Below, in pieces: positions 47,279 to 54,881 of a DNA stretch of 64,000 nucleotides. The stretch lies in assembly GCF_000013605.1 (NCBI RefSeq), contig NC_007908.1, positions 558,001-622,000 of the forward strand, in the 5' to 3' direction. This stretch comes from Rhodoferax ferrireducens T118. Its GTDB lineage: Bacteria; Pseudomonadota; Gammaproteobacteria; Burkholderiales; Burkholderiaceae_C. The translations under genes were made by a program, and so were the position numbers. The notes beneath the pieces were generated by a model. It made no database searches. It was not told the origin of the DNA and saw nothing but the letters and a program-made list of their open reading frames with translations. Position 1 is the stretch's first letter, and each line of letters starts with the position of its first letter.

Positions 47279-47341
47279 CGGGATACCTTTTGAGTGGAGT
47301 AAAAGTAAATCTCTGGACACTCGATGACTGTATGAAGATTG

Positions 47342-47360
47342 TGTGACAGTGATGTGACAA
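47342..47360 (-). promoter_or_regulatory. Pho box upstream of pstS
   Basis: On the minus strand TGTCACA occurs twice at an exact 11-base period (47359-47353 and 47348-47342), the PhoB-binding pattern. It lies about 64 bases before the pstS start. A weak downstream AT-rich -10 region may follow. The surrounding non-coding stretch 47279-47574 also holds a palindromic repeat (47494-47541); I see nothing else in it. Confidence 0.85.
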
Positions 47361-47493
47361 CTCTCAATCGCCAAGCCGTTTGCCTGCGTTTTCGCACTGT
47401 CGACCCGCGTGCCCACTTCGAACCTGCGCCAGCTACCGGGCTGGGGCCTGAACTGGCGCCCGGCAGGGAACAGCGGCGATATAGCGGGCGTGT

Positions 47494-47541
47494 ACTACAA
47501 AATTAATAGCATGCAGCGTAGTAACGACGGGGGCTGCAGCC
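47494..47541 (+). repeat. Dispersed palindromic element, copy 6 (intergenic, eutR-like gene to pstS)
   Basis: ACTAC at 47494-47498 (one change from GCTAC), 7-base loop, ATAGC at 47506-47510, exactly 15 nt, then GACGGGGGCTGCAGCC at 47526-47541. It lies between the stop of the AraC-type regulator and the Pho box of pstS. Confidence 0.88.
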
Positions 47542-47574
47542 GTTATTTCTCAAAGAAACTCACCCGACCAGGCA

Positions 47575-48582
47575 TCAATGTGAACGCTGGCGCAACGATT
47601 CCGACGGACTCTGCCCAAACAACTTTCGGTAATCGCTGGAGAACTGGCTGAAATGCCAGAAGCCCCAGTCTGCCGCCACGTCCTGCACCGTCAGGGATTT
47701 GGATGAGGCTTGCCGCAAATGGCGGCGTGCACCGTTGAGGCGGATCAGGCGCAGGTACTGCATCGGGCTCATGCCCAGCACATCTTCAAAACAATACTGC
47801 AAGGTGCGCCGACTGACAAACAACTGTTCACACAGCCGCGGCACGGTGATGGCCTGGTCATGGTGCGCCAGCACCAGATCACGCGCCTTGGCCACGATGC
47901 GTTGACGGCGCTGAAAGCTGCCGCTGACCGCGCTGTCCACCGCGCGGGTATCCAGCAGGGCGAGCAGGGCGTTGACCAGGACTTGCTGACGCAAATCACG
48001 GTCGGTGCAGCCACCGCCGTCTTGCAGCAAGCCGGACAGCGTCTGCAGCAAGGACGCACGTGAGCTGCTGTCGACGTGCATCACCTCAGTGCCGGTCAGT
48101 TGCGCCCAGTCGATCCGGCAGCCGCTCAGCTCCGCCGCCTGCCACAGGGCTTCCCGGCGGATCACGATGCCGTAGATGGCGTAGTCGGGTGGGGTCACCA
48201 GCTCGAACTCGCACGCCCCTGGACGCACCATGATGGCGTGTTCACCCGCCAGCCGCCCGTTGATGCGGGTCTGGTCTGACTGTTCGGGCAGGCCGAACCA
48301 GAAGGCATCTGGCCAGACGCAGCAAGACTGGCGCACCGCCTGGCTGGTGCGCTCACGAAACACCTGCATCTGGGGCAAGTGCAACTCGGCCAGCGCGCCA
48401 TGGAAATGGCCACGCGTGATCTGGTCGTAACTTTGTTCCCAATCGGTCAGGTTGTGCGCGTGCTCGTCGGCGTCAAACGCTTCGATCGTGCGAATCTGGT
48501 GCGTGTTGCCCACAATTGGCGCATCAAAGGCCATGGAATCGGTGTGGCAAGAAGAGGCAGGTGCCATGGTGTGCGTCCTCAT
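47575..48582 (-). CDS. eutR: AraC-family regulator of ethanolamine genes (EutR-like)
   Basis: This is a 335-residue transcription regulator with a C-terminal AraC double helix-turn-helix (about 230-330, ITVPRLCEQLFVSRRTLQYC, then FEDVLGMSPMQYLRLIRLNG and VAADWGFWHFSQFSSDYRKL). The N-terminal sensing domain is of the size and style of EutR, including HAHNLTDWEQSYDQITRGHF. It is divergent from the ethanolamine permease and eutBC, which supports the call. In E. coli, EutR activates eut genes when ethanolamine and cobalamin are both present; I infer the same role here. Confidence 0.88.
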   Translation of the reverse strand: MRTHTMAPASSCHTDSMAFDAPIVGNTHQIRTIEAFDADEHAHNLTDWEQSYDQITRGHFHGALAELHLPQMQVFRERTSQAVRQSCCVWPDAFWFGLPEQSDQTRINGRLAGEHAIMVRPGACEFELVTPPDYAIYGIVIRREALWQAAELSGCRIDWAQLTGTEVMHVDSSSRASLLQTLSGLLQDGGGCTDRDLRQQVLVNALLALLDTRAVDSAVSGSFQRRQRIVAKARDLVLAHHDQAITVPRLCEQLFVSRRTLQYCFEDVLGMSPMQYLRLIRLNGARRHLRQASSKSLTVQDVAADWGFWHFSQFSSDYRKLFGQSPSESLRQRSH

Positions 48583-48771
48583 GATTCGGGTTGCGTGGAT
48601 TGGAGCCCTTGCGTATCGAAGGCGGCAACGGGGTTAACCCTTGTCAAAAAAACTTTGCCGAAATTCGATAACGCAAAAAAGCTGCCCTGGATAGAGTTCA
48701 AAGCAAGCAACTCCCATGCCCAAACTTTTTCGTTAATCCTGCAACCCTCTGCACCTGATTGGAGTTATCAA

Positions 48772-50175
48772 ATGAATCCGTTGGACCCTTCTCACCACAG
48801 CGGCACGCACGTGCTCAAACCGGTGCTCAGCACCCTGCAACTCTGGGGCATCGCCGTTGGCCTGGTGATCTCTGGTGAATACTTCGGCTGGAGCTTTGGC
48901 TGGGCCTCGGCCGGCACCCTGGGCTTCACCATCACCTCGATTTTTATTGCCGCGATGTATGCCACCTTCATCTTCAGCTTCACCGAACTGACCACCTCCA
49001 TTCCCCACGCCGGTGGACCGTTCGCCTACAGCAAGCGCGCCTTCGGCCCGGTGGGTGGCTACCTGGCCGGTGCGGCGACCTTGATCGAGTTTGTGTTTGC
49101 ACCGCCGGCCATCGCGCTGGCCATTGGCGCTTACCTGAACGTGCAGTTTCCGGCGCTGGACCCCAAGCTGGCCGCGCTCGGGGCTTACCTGGTGTTCATG
49201 ACGCTCAACATTGTGGGCGTGCAGATCGCCGCCACCTTTGAGCTGGCCGTGACGGTGCTGGCCATTTTTGAATTGCTGGTGTTCATGGGTGTGGTGTCGC
49301 CGGGTTTCTCCATGGCCCACTTCACCAAGGGGGGCTGGTCCGGGGAGGACAGCTTCAGCCTGGCGGCGATTCCCGGCATGTTCGCGGCGATTCCGTTTGC
49401 CATCTGGTTCTTCCTGGCGATCGAAGGCGTGGCCATGGCCGCCGAAGAAGCCAAAGACCCTAGGCGCTCTATTCCCGTGGCCTACATCACCGGCATCCTG
49501 ACGCTGGTCGTGCTGGCCATTGGCGTGATGGTGTTTGCCGGTGGTGCGGGTGACTGGACCAAGCTGTCCAACATCAATGACCCGCTGCCCCAGGCCATGA
49601 AAATGATCGTCGGCGAGAACAGTGGCTGGTTGCACATGCTGGTGTGGCTGGGCCTGTTCGGTCTGGTGGCATCGTTTCACGGCATCATCCTGGGCTACTC
49701 ACGCCAGATCTATGCCCTGTCACGCGAAGGCTATTTGCCGCCGTTCTTTGCCAAATTGCACCCGCGCTTCAAGACACCACACCGCGCCATTCTGGCCGGC
49801 GGTGCCATCGGTATTGCGGCTATCTACAGCGACGAGTTGATCAAGATTGGCGGCCAGACCCTGACCGCCAACATCGTCACCATGTCGGTGTTTGGCGCCA
49901 TTCTGATGTACATCATCAGCATGCTCAGCCTGTTCCAGTTGCGCCGTGCCGAGCCCCTCATGGTGCGCCCGTTCCGTGCGCCGTTTTACCCGCTGTTCCC
50001 GGCCTTTGCGCTGCTGGGGGCAGGGGTCTGCATGGCTACAATGATTTATTACAACGCCCTGATCTTCGGCATTTTCCTGGGCTTCCTGGCCATGGGTTAT
50101 GGCTACTTCCTGATGACCAGCCACCACCGTACCCATGCCCTGGCCATGAACAACATGGCGGCCGATTTGACCTGA
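48772..50175 (+). CDS. eat: Ethanolamine permease (APC family)
   Basis: This is a 467-residue amino acid-polyamine-cation transporter from the ATG at 48772, which has GGAG upstream. The frame is open far upstream, but that part overlaps the divergent regulator. About twelve membrane segments are seen, beginning LWGIAVGLVISGEYFGWSFG, with SIPHAGGPFAYSKRAFGPVG and FFLAIEGVAMAAEEAKDPRR. The start sequence and length match ethanolamine permeases of pseudomonads and Burkholderiales. eutB follows ten bases later. Confidence 0.93.
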   Translation: MNPLDPSHHSGTHVLKPVLSTLQLWGIAVGLVISGEYFGWSFGWASAGTLGFTITSIFIAAMYATFIFSFTELTTSIPHAGGPFAYSKRAFGPVGGYLAGAATLIEFVFAPPAIALAIGAYLNVQFPALDPKLAALGAYLVFMTLNIVGVQIAATFELAVTVLAIFELLVFMGVVSPGFSMAHFTKGGWSGEDSFSLAAIPGMFAAIPFAIWFFLAIEGVAMAAEEAKDPRRSIPVAYITGILTLVVLAIGVMVFAGGAGDWTKLSNINDPLPQAMKMIVGENSGWLHMLVWLGLFGLVASFHGIILGYSRQIYALSREGYLPPFFAKLHPRFKTPHRAILAGGAIGIAAIYSDELIKIGGQTLTANIVTMSVFGAILMYIISMLSLFQLRRAEPLMVRPFRAPFYPLFPAFALLGAGVCMATMIYYNALIFGIFLGFLAMGYGYFLMTSHHRTHALAMNNMAADLT

Positions 50176-50185
50176 TAGAAGCACC

Positions 50186-51583
50186 GTGCAAACCCATCAG
50201 TACACCCATAGCGTCGGAGCCACAACCTACAGCTTTCGCGATTTGAAGGACCTGATGGCCAAGGCCACGCCGGAACGCTCCGGCGACCTGCTGGCGGGTG
50301 TGGCCGCCCACAGTGCGCAGGAGCGTGTCGTGGCGCAAATGGCGCTGGCCGAGGTGCCCCTCAAAACCTTCCTGACTGAAGTTCTGGTGCCGTATGAAGA
50401 CGACGAGATCACGCGCCTGATCATCGACAGCCACGACGCCACAGCTTTTGCTCCGGTCAGCCACCTGACGGTCGGCGACTTCCGCAACTGGCTGCTCGGT
50501 GATGAGGTCGACAGCGCTGTGCTGACGGCCCTGGCCCCTGGCATCACCCCCGAAATGGCCGCTGCCGTGTCCAAGATCATGCGCAACCAGGATCTGATTC
50601 TGGTTGCCAAGAAATGCCGTGTGGTCACCAAGTTTCGCAACACCATCGGTCTGCCGGGCCGCATGGCCACGCGCCTGCAACCCAACCACCCCACCGACGA
50701 TGCCACCGGCATTGCCGCCAGCCTGCTCGACGGCCTGCTGTACGGCAGTGGCGACGCGGTGATTGGCATCAACCCGGCCACCGACAACGTGCCGCAAGTG
50801 ATCAAGCTGGTGACGATGATGAGCGACATCATCCAGCAGTACGAGATTCCCACCCAGTCCTGCGTGCTCACGCATGTGACCAACACCATCGAGGCCATCA
50901 ACCGGGGTGCGCCGGTGGACCTGGTGTTCCAGTCGATCGGCGGCACCGAGGCCACCAACCGCAGCTTTGGGGTCAGCCTCGATTTGTTGGGCCAGGCGCG
51001 CAGCGCAGCACTGTCTTTAAAGCGCGGCACGGTGGGCGACAACGTGATGTACTTTGAGACCGGCCAGGGCAGCGCCCTGTCGGCCAACGCCCACCATGGC
51101 GTGGACCAGCAAACCTGCGAGGCGCGGGCCTATGCGGTGGCGCGCCACTTCAAGCCGCTGCTGGTCAATACCGTGGTCGGCTTCATCGGGCCGGAGTATT
51201 TGTTCGACGGCAAGCAGATCATCCGCGCCGGACTGGAGGACCATTTCTGCGCCAAGCTGCTCGGCCTGCCGATGGGCTGCGACGTTTGTTACACCAACCA
51301 TGCCGAAGCTGACCAGAACGACATGGACGTGCTGCTGACCCTGCTCGGTGTGGCCGGTTGCAGTTTCGTGATGGGCATTCCCGGTTCCGACGACATCATG
51401 CTCAACTACCAGACCACGTCATTTCACGACGCCTTGTATGTGCGTCGCGTGCTGGGATTAAAGCCCGCACCCGAGTTCGAGGCCTGGTTGCAGAAGATGC
51501 AGATATTCAGCCGCGACGCGCAGTTCCGCTTGAACCCCGCCTTGCCGCCCGCCTTCCAGAGGGCGCTGTTGCGCCTGGCTTAG
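50186..51583 (+). CDS. eutB: Ethanolamine ammonia-lyase large subunit EutB
   Basis: EutB is the catalytic TIM-barrel subunit of the cobalamin-dependent lyase that splits ethanolamine into acetaldehyde and ammonia. The 465-residue protein starts at a GTG and carries the family motifs DEITRLIIDSHDATAFAPVS, LPGRMATRLQPNHPTDD, GLLYGSGDAVIGINPATDN and NHAEADQNDMDVLLTLLGVA. E. coli EutB is 453 residues, so the length fits. It lies six bases before eutC. Confidence 0.97.
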   Translation: MQTHQYTHSVGATTYSFRDLKDLMAKATPERSGDLLAGVAAHSAQERVVAQMALAEVPLKTFLTEVLVPYEDDEITRLIIDSHDATAFAPVSHLTVGDFRNWLLGDEVDSAVLTALAPGITPEMAAAVSKIMRNQDLILVAKKCRVVTKFRNTIGLPGRMATRLQPNHPTDDATGIAASLLDGLLYGSGDAVIGINPATDNVPQVIKLVTMMSDIIQQYEIPTQSCVLTHVTNTIEAINRGAPVDLVFQSIGGTEATNRSFGVSLDLLGQARSAALSLKRGTVGDNVMYFETGQGSALSANAHHGVDQQTCEARAYAVARHFKPLLVNTVVGFIGPEYLFDGKQIIRAGLEDHFCAKLLGLPMGCDVCYTNHAEADQNDMDVLLTLLGVAGCSFVMGIPGSDDIMLNYQTTSFHDALYVRRVLGLKPAPEFEAWLQKMQIFSRDAQFRLNPALPPAFQRALLRLA

Positions 51584-51589
51584 CCTGCC

Positions 51590-52453
51590 ATGGACGATCC
51601 GACCTCTCCCGTTATCGCCAACCCGTGGGCCGCCCTGCGCCAATTTACCGATGCCCGCATTGCGCTGGGGCGCGCCGGCGTGAGCTTGCCGACGGCCGCG
51701 CATCTGGACTTCCAGCTGGCGCATGCCAAGGCGCGCGACGCCGTCCATCTGGCGCTGGATGCGCCGCAATTGGCGCAGTCACTTAATGCCGCGCGCGGCG
51801 ATCAACAGGCCCCCTGCCTCCTGCTGCATAGCGCGGCTGCCGACCGCCCCACTTACCTGCAGCGCCCTGACCTGGGGCGCCGGCTCGACGCCGCATCGAG
51901 CGCTGCAGTGGATGCCCTGGAACCGGCACAAGCGCCATCGCCACGCCCGTACGACCTCGCGTTCGTGGTGGTGGACGGCCTGTCGGCATTGGCCATCGAG
52001 CAGAACGCCGCGCCTTTTCTGCGTATCCTGCAGGCCCGGATCGCGCCCGAGCACTGGTCGGTCGCCCCGATCTGCATCGTCAAGCAGGGCAGGGTGGCGA
52101 TTGGCGACGAGGTGGCCGAGCGGCTGGGCGCAAAGGCGGTGGTGGTGTTGATCGGCGAACGCCCCGGTTTAAGTGCAGCCGACAGCATGGGCCTGTACCT
52201 GACCTGGATGCCGCGCGTCGGGCTGCTTGACGCCAGCCGCAATTGCATCTCCAACGTGCGCCCGGCTGGTCTGGGCTTTGATGAAGCCGCTTACAAGCTG
52301 CACTATCTGTTGTCACAAGCGCGCCAGCGGCAATTGTCCGGTGTCGAACTCAAGGACGAAACGGGTGGCGGCCCCGACCGGGTGACTGCGAATCAGACAA
52401 ACTTCCTGCTGGACCACGCGCACACGCCAAACGAGGCGGCCCCACCGTCTTGA
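51590..52453 (+). CDS. eutC: Ethanolamine ammonia-lyase small subunit EutC
   Basis: EutC binds adenosylcobalamin with EutB. The 287-residue protein has [40 protein letters not shown] and the C-terminal [20 protein letters not shown] followed by [20 protein letters not shown], all conserved. It ends the eut unit; no EutA reactivase or microcompartment shell genes follow. The next 128 bases hold no recognisable signal. Confidence 0.97.
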   Translation: MDDPTSPVIANPWAALRQFTDARIALGRAGVSLPTAAHLDFQLAHAKARDAVHLALDAPQLAQSLNAARGDQQAPCLLLHSAAADRPTYLQRPDLGRRLDAASSAAVDALEPAQAPSPRPYDLAFVVVDGLSALAIEQNAAPFLRILQARIAPEHWSVAPICIVKQGRVAIGDEVAERLGAKAVVVLIGERPGLSAADSMGLYLTWMPRVGLLDASRNCISNVRPAGLGFDEAAYKLHYLLSQARQRQLSGVELKDETGGGPDRVTANQTNFLLDHAHTPNEAAPPS

Positions 52454-52581
52454 GGCGGCCGCGGCTCAGCGCCAAGAGGGTATGCACTGGCGCATAGCAC
52501 AGCAGGCGCAGAAAACCACCGATGGCTTGCGGTATATTGCCCCGCAGCATCCAACAGCAACGGCACGAGACAAACAGCACG

Positions 52582-53733
52582 ATGAACGTTACGCACAATC
52601 AAGGTGGTCCCGCAACTCGCGGCATTCTGGTTCGGGGCCGTGAAACAGGCGACGCGAGCGGGGCACGTCATGCCGTGCTGACGCTGCTTGACGCGCTGGA
52701 TCTGGCGCCCCATGTGAGGGTTGAAGCCGGGGCCGATGCCCTGGGACCCTTTGTGCGGCTGTGGCTCAGCGACGACCGAGTGCAGGCCTGGGCTCCCGCT
52801 CACGACACTTTGCAGCTCTGCCAGACGCTGGCACTCGACACCCTGAACCAGCCCGGCGACCTGATGCGCGAGATCGTGCTGACCCTGCTCATGGGGCCGG
52901 TGGCCTTCGAGTTCCCCAGCCTGGATGAACTGGTGTCGGCGGTTCGCATCCGGCGCAACATCGTGCAAGCCGCACGCAAGACGACGCTGGCCTTTCACAC
53001 CCGTGCGCTGGATCGCCCGCTGGACTGCTGGACCTATGACGAGGATCGCGGTTTCACCATCCGGCCCGGGGTGTCGCTGATCGCTGCCCTGACCAAAGCC
53101 ACCCAGCCGGAAGTCTCGGGCAGCCTGTATTCGTTCTCCTGCTATCGCGCCACCGAATACGTGATCCTGTTGGGCATTGCGCAGGAGCTGCAGCAGAGCA
53201 ACCCGGCTCTGCTGCAGCAGTTGCAGACGATGTGGACGGCCCGGCCGATCGCGTCGGGCGAGTTTCATGAGGTCTTTCTGCGTGAACAGGGCTCTATGGA
53301 GGAGCCCTTGCCGCCGCGTTATTTCGTGCCGGGTGACCGCACCTGGTTTCGTAACCCCGATGAAGCCTCCGCCGATGCCTCGGGTTTTGAAGGTTCGTGG
53401 GTCATGTACCTGGGCGGCGGCCTGTTCTGCAATTTCTGGAAGCTCGATCAGCCCTACACCCTGACCCGCAAATGCGTGGAGATCTACCACTGGCGACACG
53501 GACTCTATCGGGACGACAACGGCGACGAGCGCATTGACGAAGTCCGGATCGAGCCTTTGATCGAAGCCTCATTGAACGACCCCGCCGAGCGCCAGCGCAT
53601 CCTGGCCGTGATGGAGCGCTACCGGGAGCCGCGCGGCGTCTACACCGAAGCCGGCGGCTGCATCGACACCACGCGTGAATTCGCGCGCTGGGTTCGCCCC
53701 GGCACGGCCGACCTGGTGTTGCCAGCGCAATGA
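52582..53733 (+). CDS. Tgl-type transglutaminase-like protein
   Basis: The protein has 383 residues from the ATG at 52582 and no signal peptide. It shares a row of features with Bacillus spore-coat transglutaminase Tgl: FPSLDELVSAVRIRRNIVQA, then SLYSFSCYRATEYVILLGIA with Cys187 at the Tgl nucleophile position, and later YFVPGDRTWFRNPD, GFEGSWVMYLGGGLF. Tgl is about 245 residues; this one is longer at both ends. The acidic residue before the Cys and the Glu and His expected downstream (as I recall Tgl) appear as Ser, Ser and Asn, so activity is uncertain. It overlaps the acyltransferase gene. Confidence 0.7.
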   Translation: MNVTHNQGGPATRGILVRGRETGDASGARHAVLTLLDALDLAPHVRVEAGADALGPFVRLWLSDDRVQAWAPAHDTLQLCQTLALDTLNQPGDLMREIVLTLLMGPVAFEFPSLDELVSAVRIRRNIVQAARKTTLAFHTRALDRPLDCWTYDEDRGFTIRPGVSLIAALTKATQPEVSGSLYSFSCYRATEYVILLGIAQELQQSNPALLQQLQTMWTARPIASGEFHEVFLREQGSMEEPLPPRYFVPGDRTWFRNPDEASADASGFEGSWVMYLGGGLFCNFWKLDQPYTLTRKCVEIYHWRHGLYRDDNGDERIDEVRIEPLIEASLNDPAERQRILAVMERYREPRGVYTEAGGCIDTTREFARWVRPGTADLVLPAQ

Positions 53734-54821
53734 ATTCAGCCAGACCGGGGCGGCAAACGCACGTTGATGCCCTCAAGCTGCTCGCCTCGCAGTTGATTGT
53801 GTTGCACCACTTTGCGACGTATGGGCCGCTGGCGGAAGCCTTGAGCGAAGTTGCGCCCGCACTGACCAACTGGTTTTACGACTACGCGCGCATGGCGGTG
53901 CAGGTGTTTCTGGTGCTTGGCGGCTACCTGGCCGTGCGCAGCCTGGCGCCTGCAGGGCAATTGCGCCCTGGCGCGCCCTGGCGCGCCATCCTCCAGCGCT
54001 ACCAGCGCCTGATCCTGCCTTTTCTGGCCGCCCTGGTCCTCGCCGTCGCCAGTGCGGCGCTGGCCCGTCAATGGCTCAGCGACGACTTCATCCCGGGCGC
54101 CCCCACCTGGGCTCAGGCGCTGGCGCACGCCGCGCTATTACATGGCGTGCTCGGCCACGACTCGCTGTCCGCCGGCGTCTGGTATGTGGCGATCGACTTT
54201 CAGCTTTTTGCCCTCATGACCTTGCTGCTGTGGCTGGGCCGCCGCCCGCGCTGGCCCCAGGCCCTGCTGCTGGGCCTGATGCTGGCGTCGCTGTTCTTTT
54301 TCAACCGGGATGAGGACTGGGACAACTGGGCCCTGTATTTTTTCGGGGCCTACGGCATGGGGGCGGCCGCCTTCTGGGCCGGCAACGCACGCCGTCCGGG
54401 CTGGCTGCTGGGCTTGCTGGCCGGCGTCGGGCTGCTCGCGCTGGTGCTTGATTTTCGCGAACGCATCACGCTGGCCCTGGCCGTCGCTTTGTTGCTGGGG
54501 CTGCTTCAATGGCGCCATCAAACGGCCGCATCCCCGCTGCGCCTGCCCGCATCGCTGTCACATGCGGTCGCCCTGTTGGGAAAGACCTCCTATGCCCTTT
54601 TCCTGGTGCATTTTTCGGTCCTGATGATCGGCAATGCGCTGTTTGCGCAGTTGGGGCTGGGCGCCAGCTGGCTCACCTGGCTGTTTTTGCTGGGCTGCTG
54701 GGCCTGCTGCCTGGGGCTGGCCGTGTTGTTTGAACGCTGGGTCGAGGCGCCGCTGTCGCGTCTGGGCTATCGCCGGAACAGGGGCTTGAGCAGTGCCTCG
54801 CCCCATCGCGCCATTTTATAA
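53730..54821 (+). CDS. Acyltransferase 3 / OpgC-type membrane protein
   Basis: This is a 363-residue membrane protein with about ten hydrophobic segments, of the acyltransferase-3 family that moves acyl groups to sugars or glucans. The N-terminus has HVDALKLLASQLIVLHHFAT with the family His, and AVQVFLVLGGYLAVRSL follows. The late segment KTSYALFLVHFSVLMIGNAL and the closing LAVLFERWVEAPLSRLGYRR are typical. It overlaps the Tgl-like gene by four bases (ATGA), so the two are probably made together. The acceptor is unknown. Confidence 0.85.
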   Translation: MNSARPGRQTHVDALKLLASQLIVLHHFATYGPLAEALSEVAPALTNWFYDYARMAVQVFLVLGGYLAVRSLAPAGQLRPGAPWRAILQRYQRLILPFLAALVLAVASAALARQWLSDDFIPGAPTWAQALAHAALLHGVLGHDSLSAGVWYVAIDFQLFALMTLLLWLGRRPRWPQALLLGLMLASLFFFNRDEDWDNWALYFFGAYGMGAAAFWAGNARRPGWLLGLLAGVGLLALVLDFRERITLALAVALLLGLLQWRHQTAASPLRLPASLSHAVALLGKTSYALFLVHFSVLMIGNALFAQLGLGASWLTWLFLLGCWACCLGLAVLFERWVEAPLSRLGYRRNRGLSSASPHRAIL

Positions 54822-54830
54822 GTCAAATCG

Positions 54831-54878
54831 TGCTCTAGCCCCCGTGAAATATGGGTATGTAGCTATTAAATTAGTAGC
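54831..54878 (-). repeat. Dispersed palindromic element, copy 7 (intergenic, acyltransferase to alaS)
   Basis: On the minus strand: GCTAC at 54878-54874, 7-base loop, ATAGC at 54866-54862, exactly 15 nt, then CACGGGGGCTAGAGC from 54846. It fills most of the 60-base gap between two convergent stops. Confidence 0.9.
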
Positions 54879-54881
54879 AAA

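Noticed and set aside
48583..48771. TTGTCA promoter box upstream of the ethanolamine permease
   Set aside because: The matching -10 region is poor (TTCGAT) and the gap is otherwise unremarkable.
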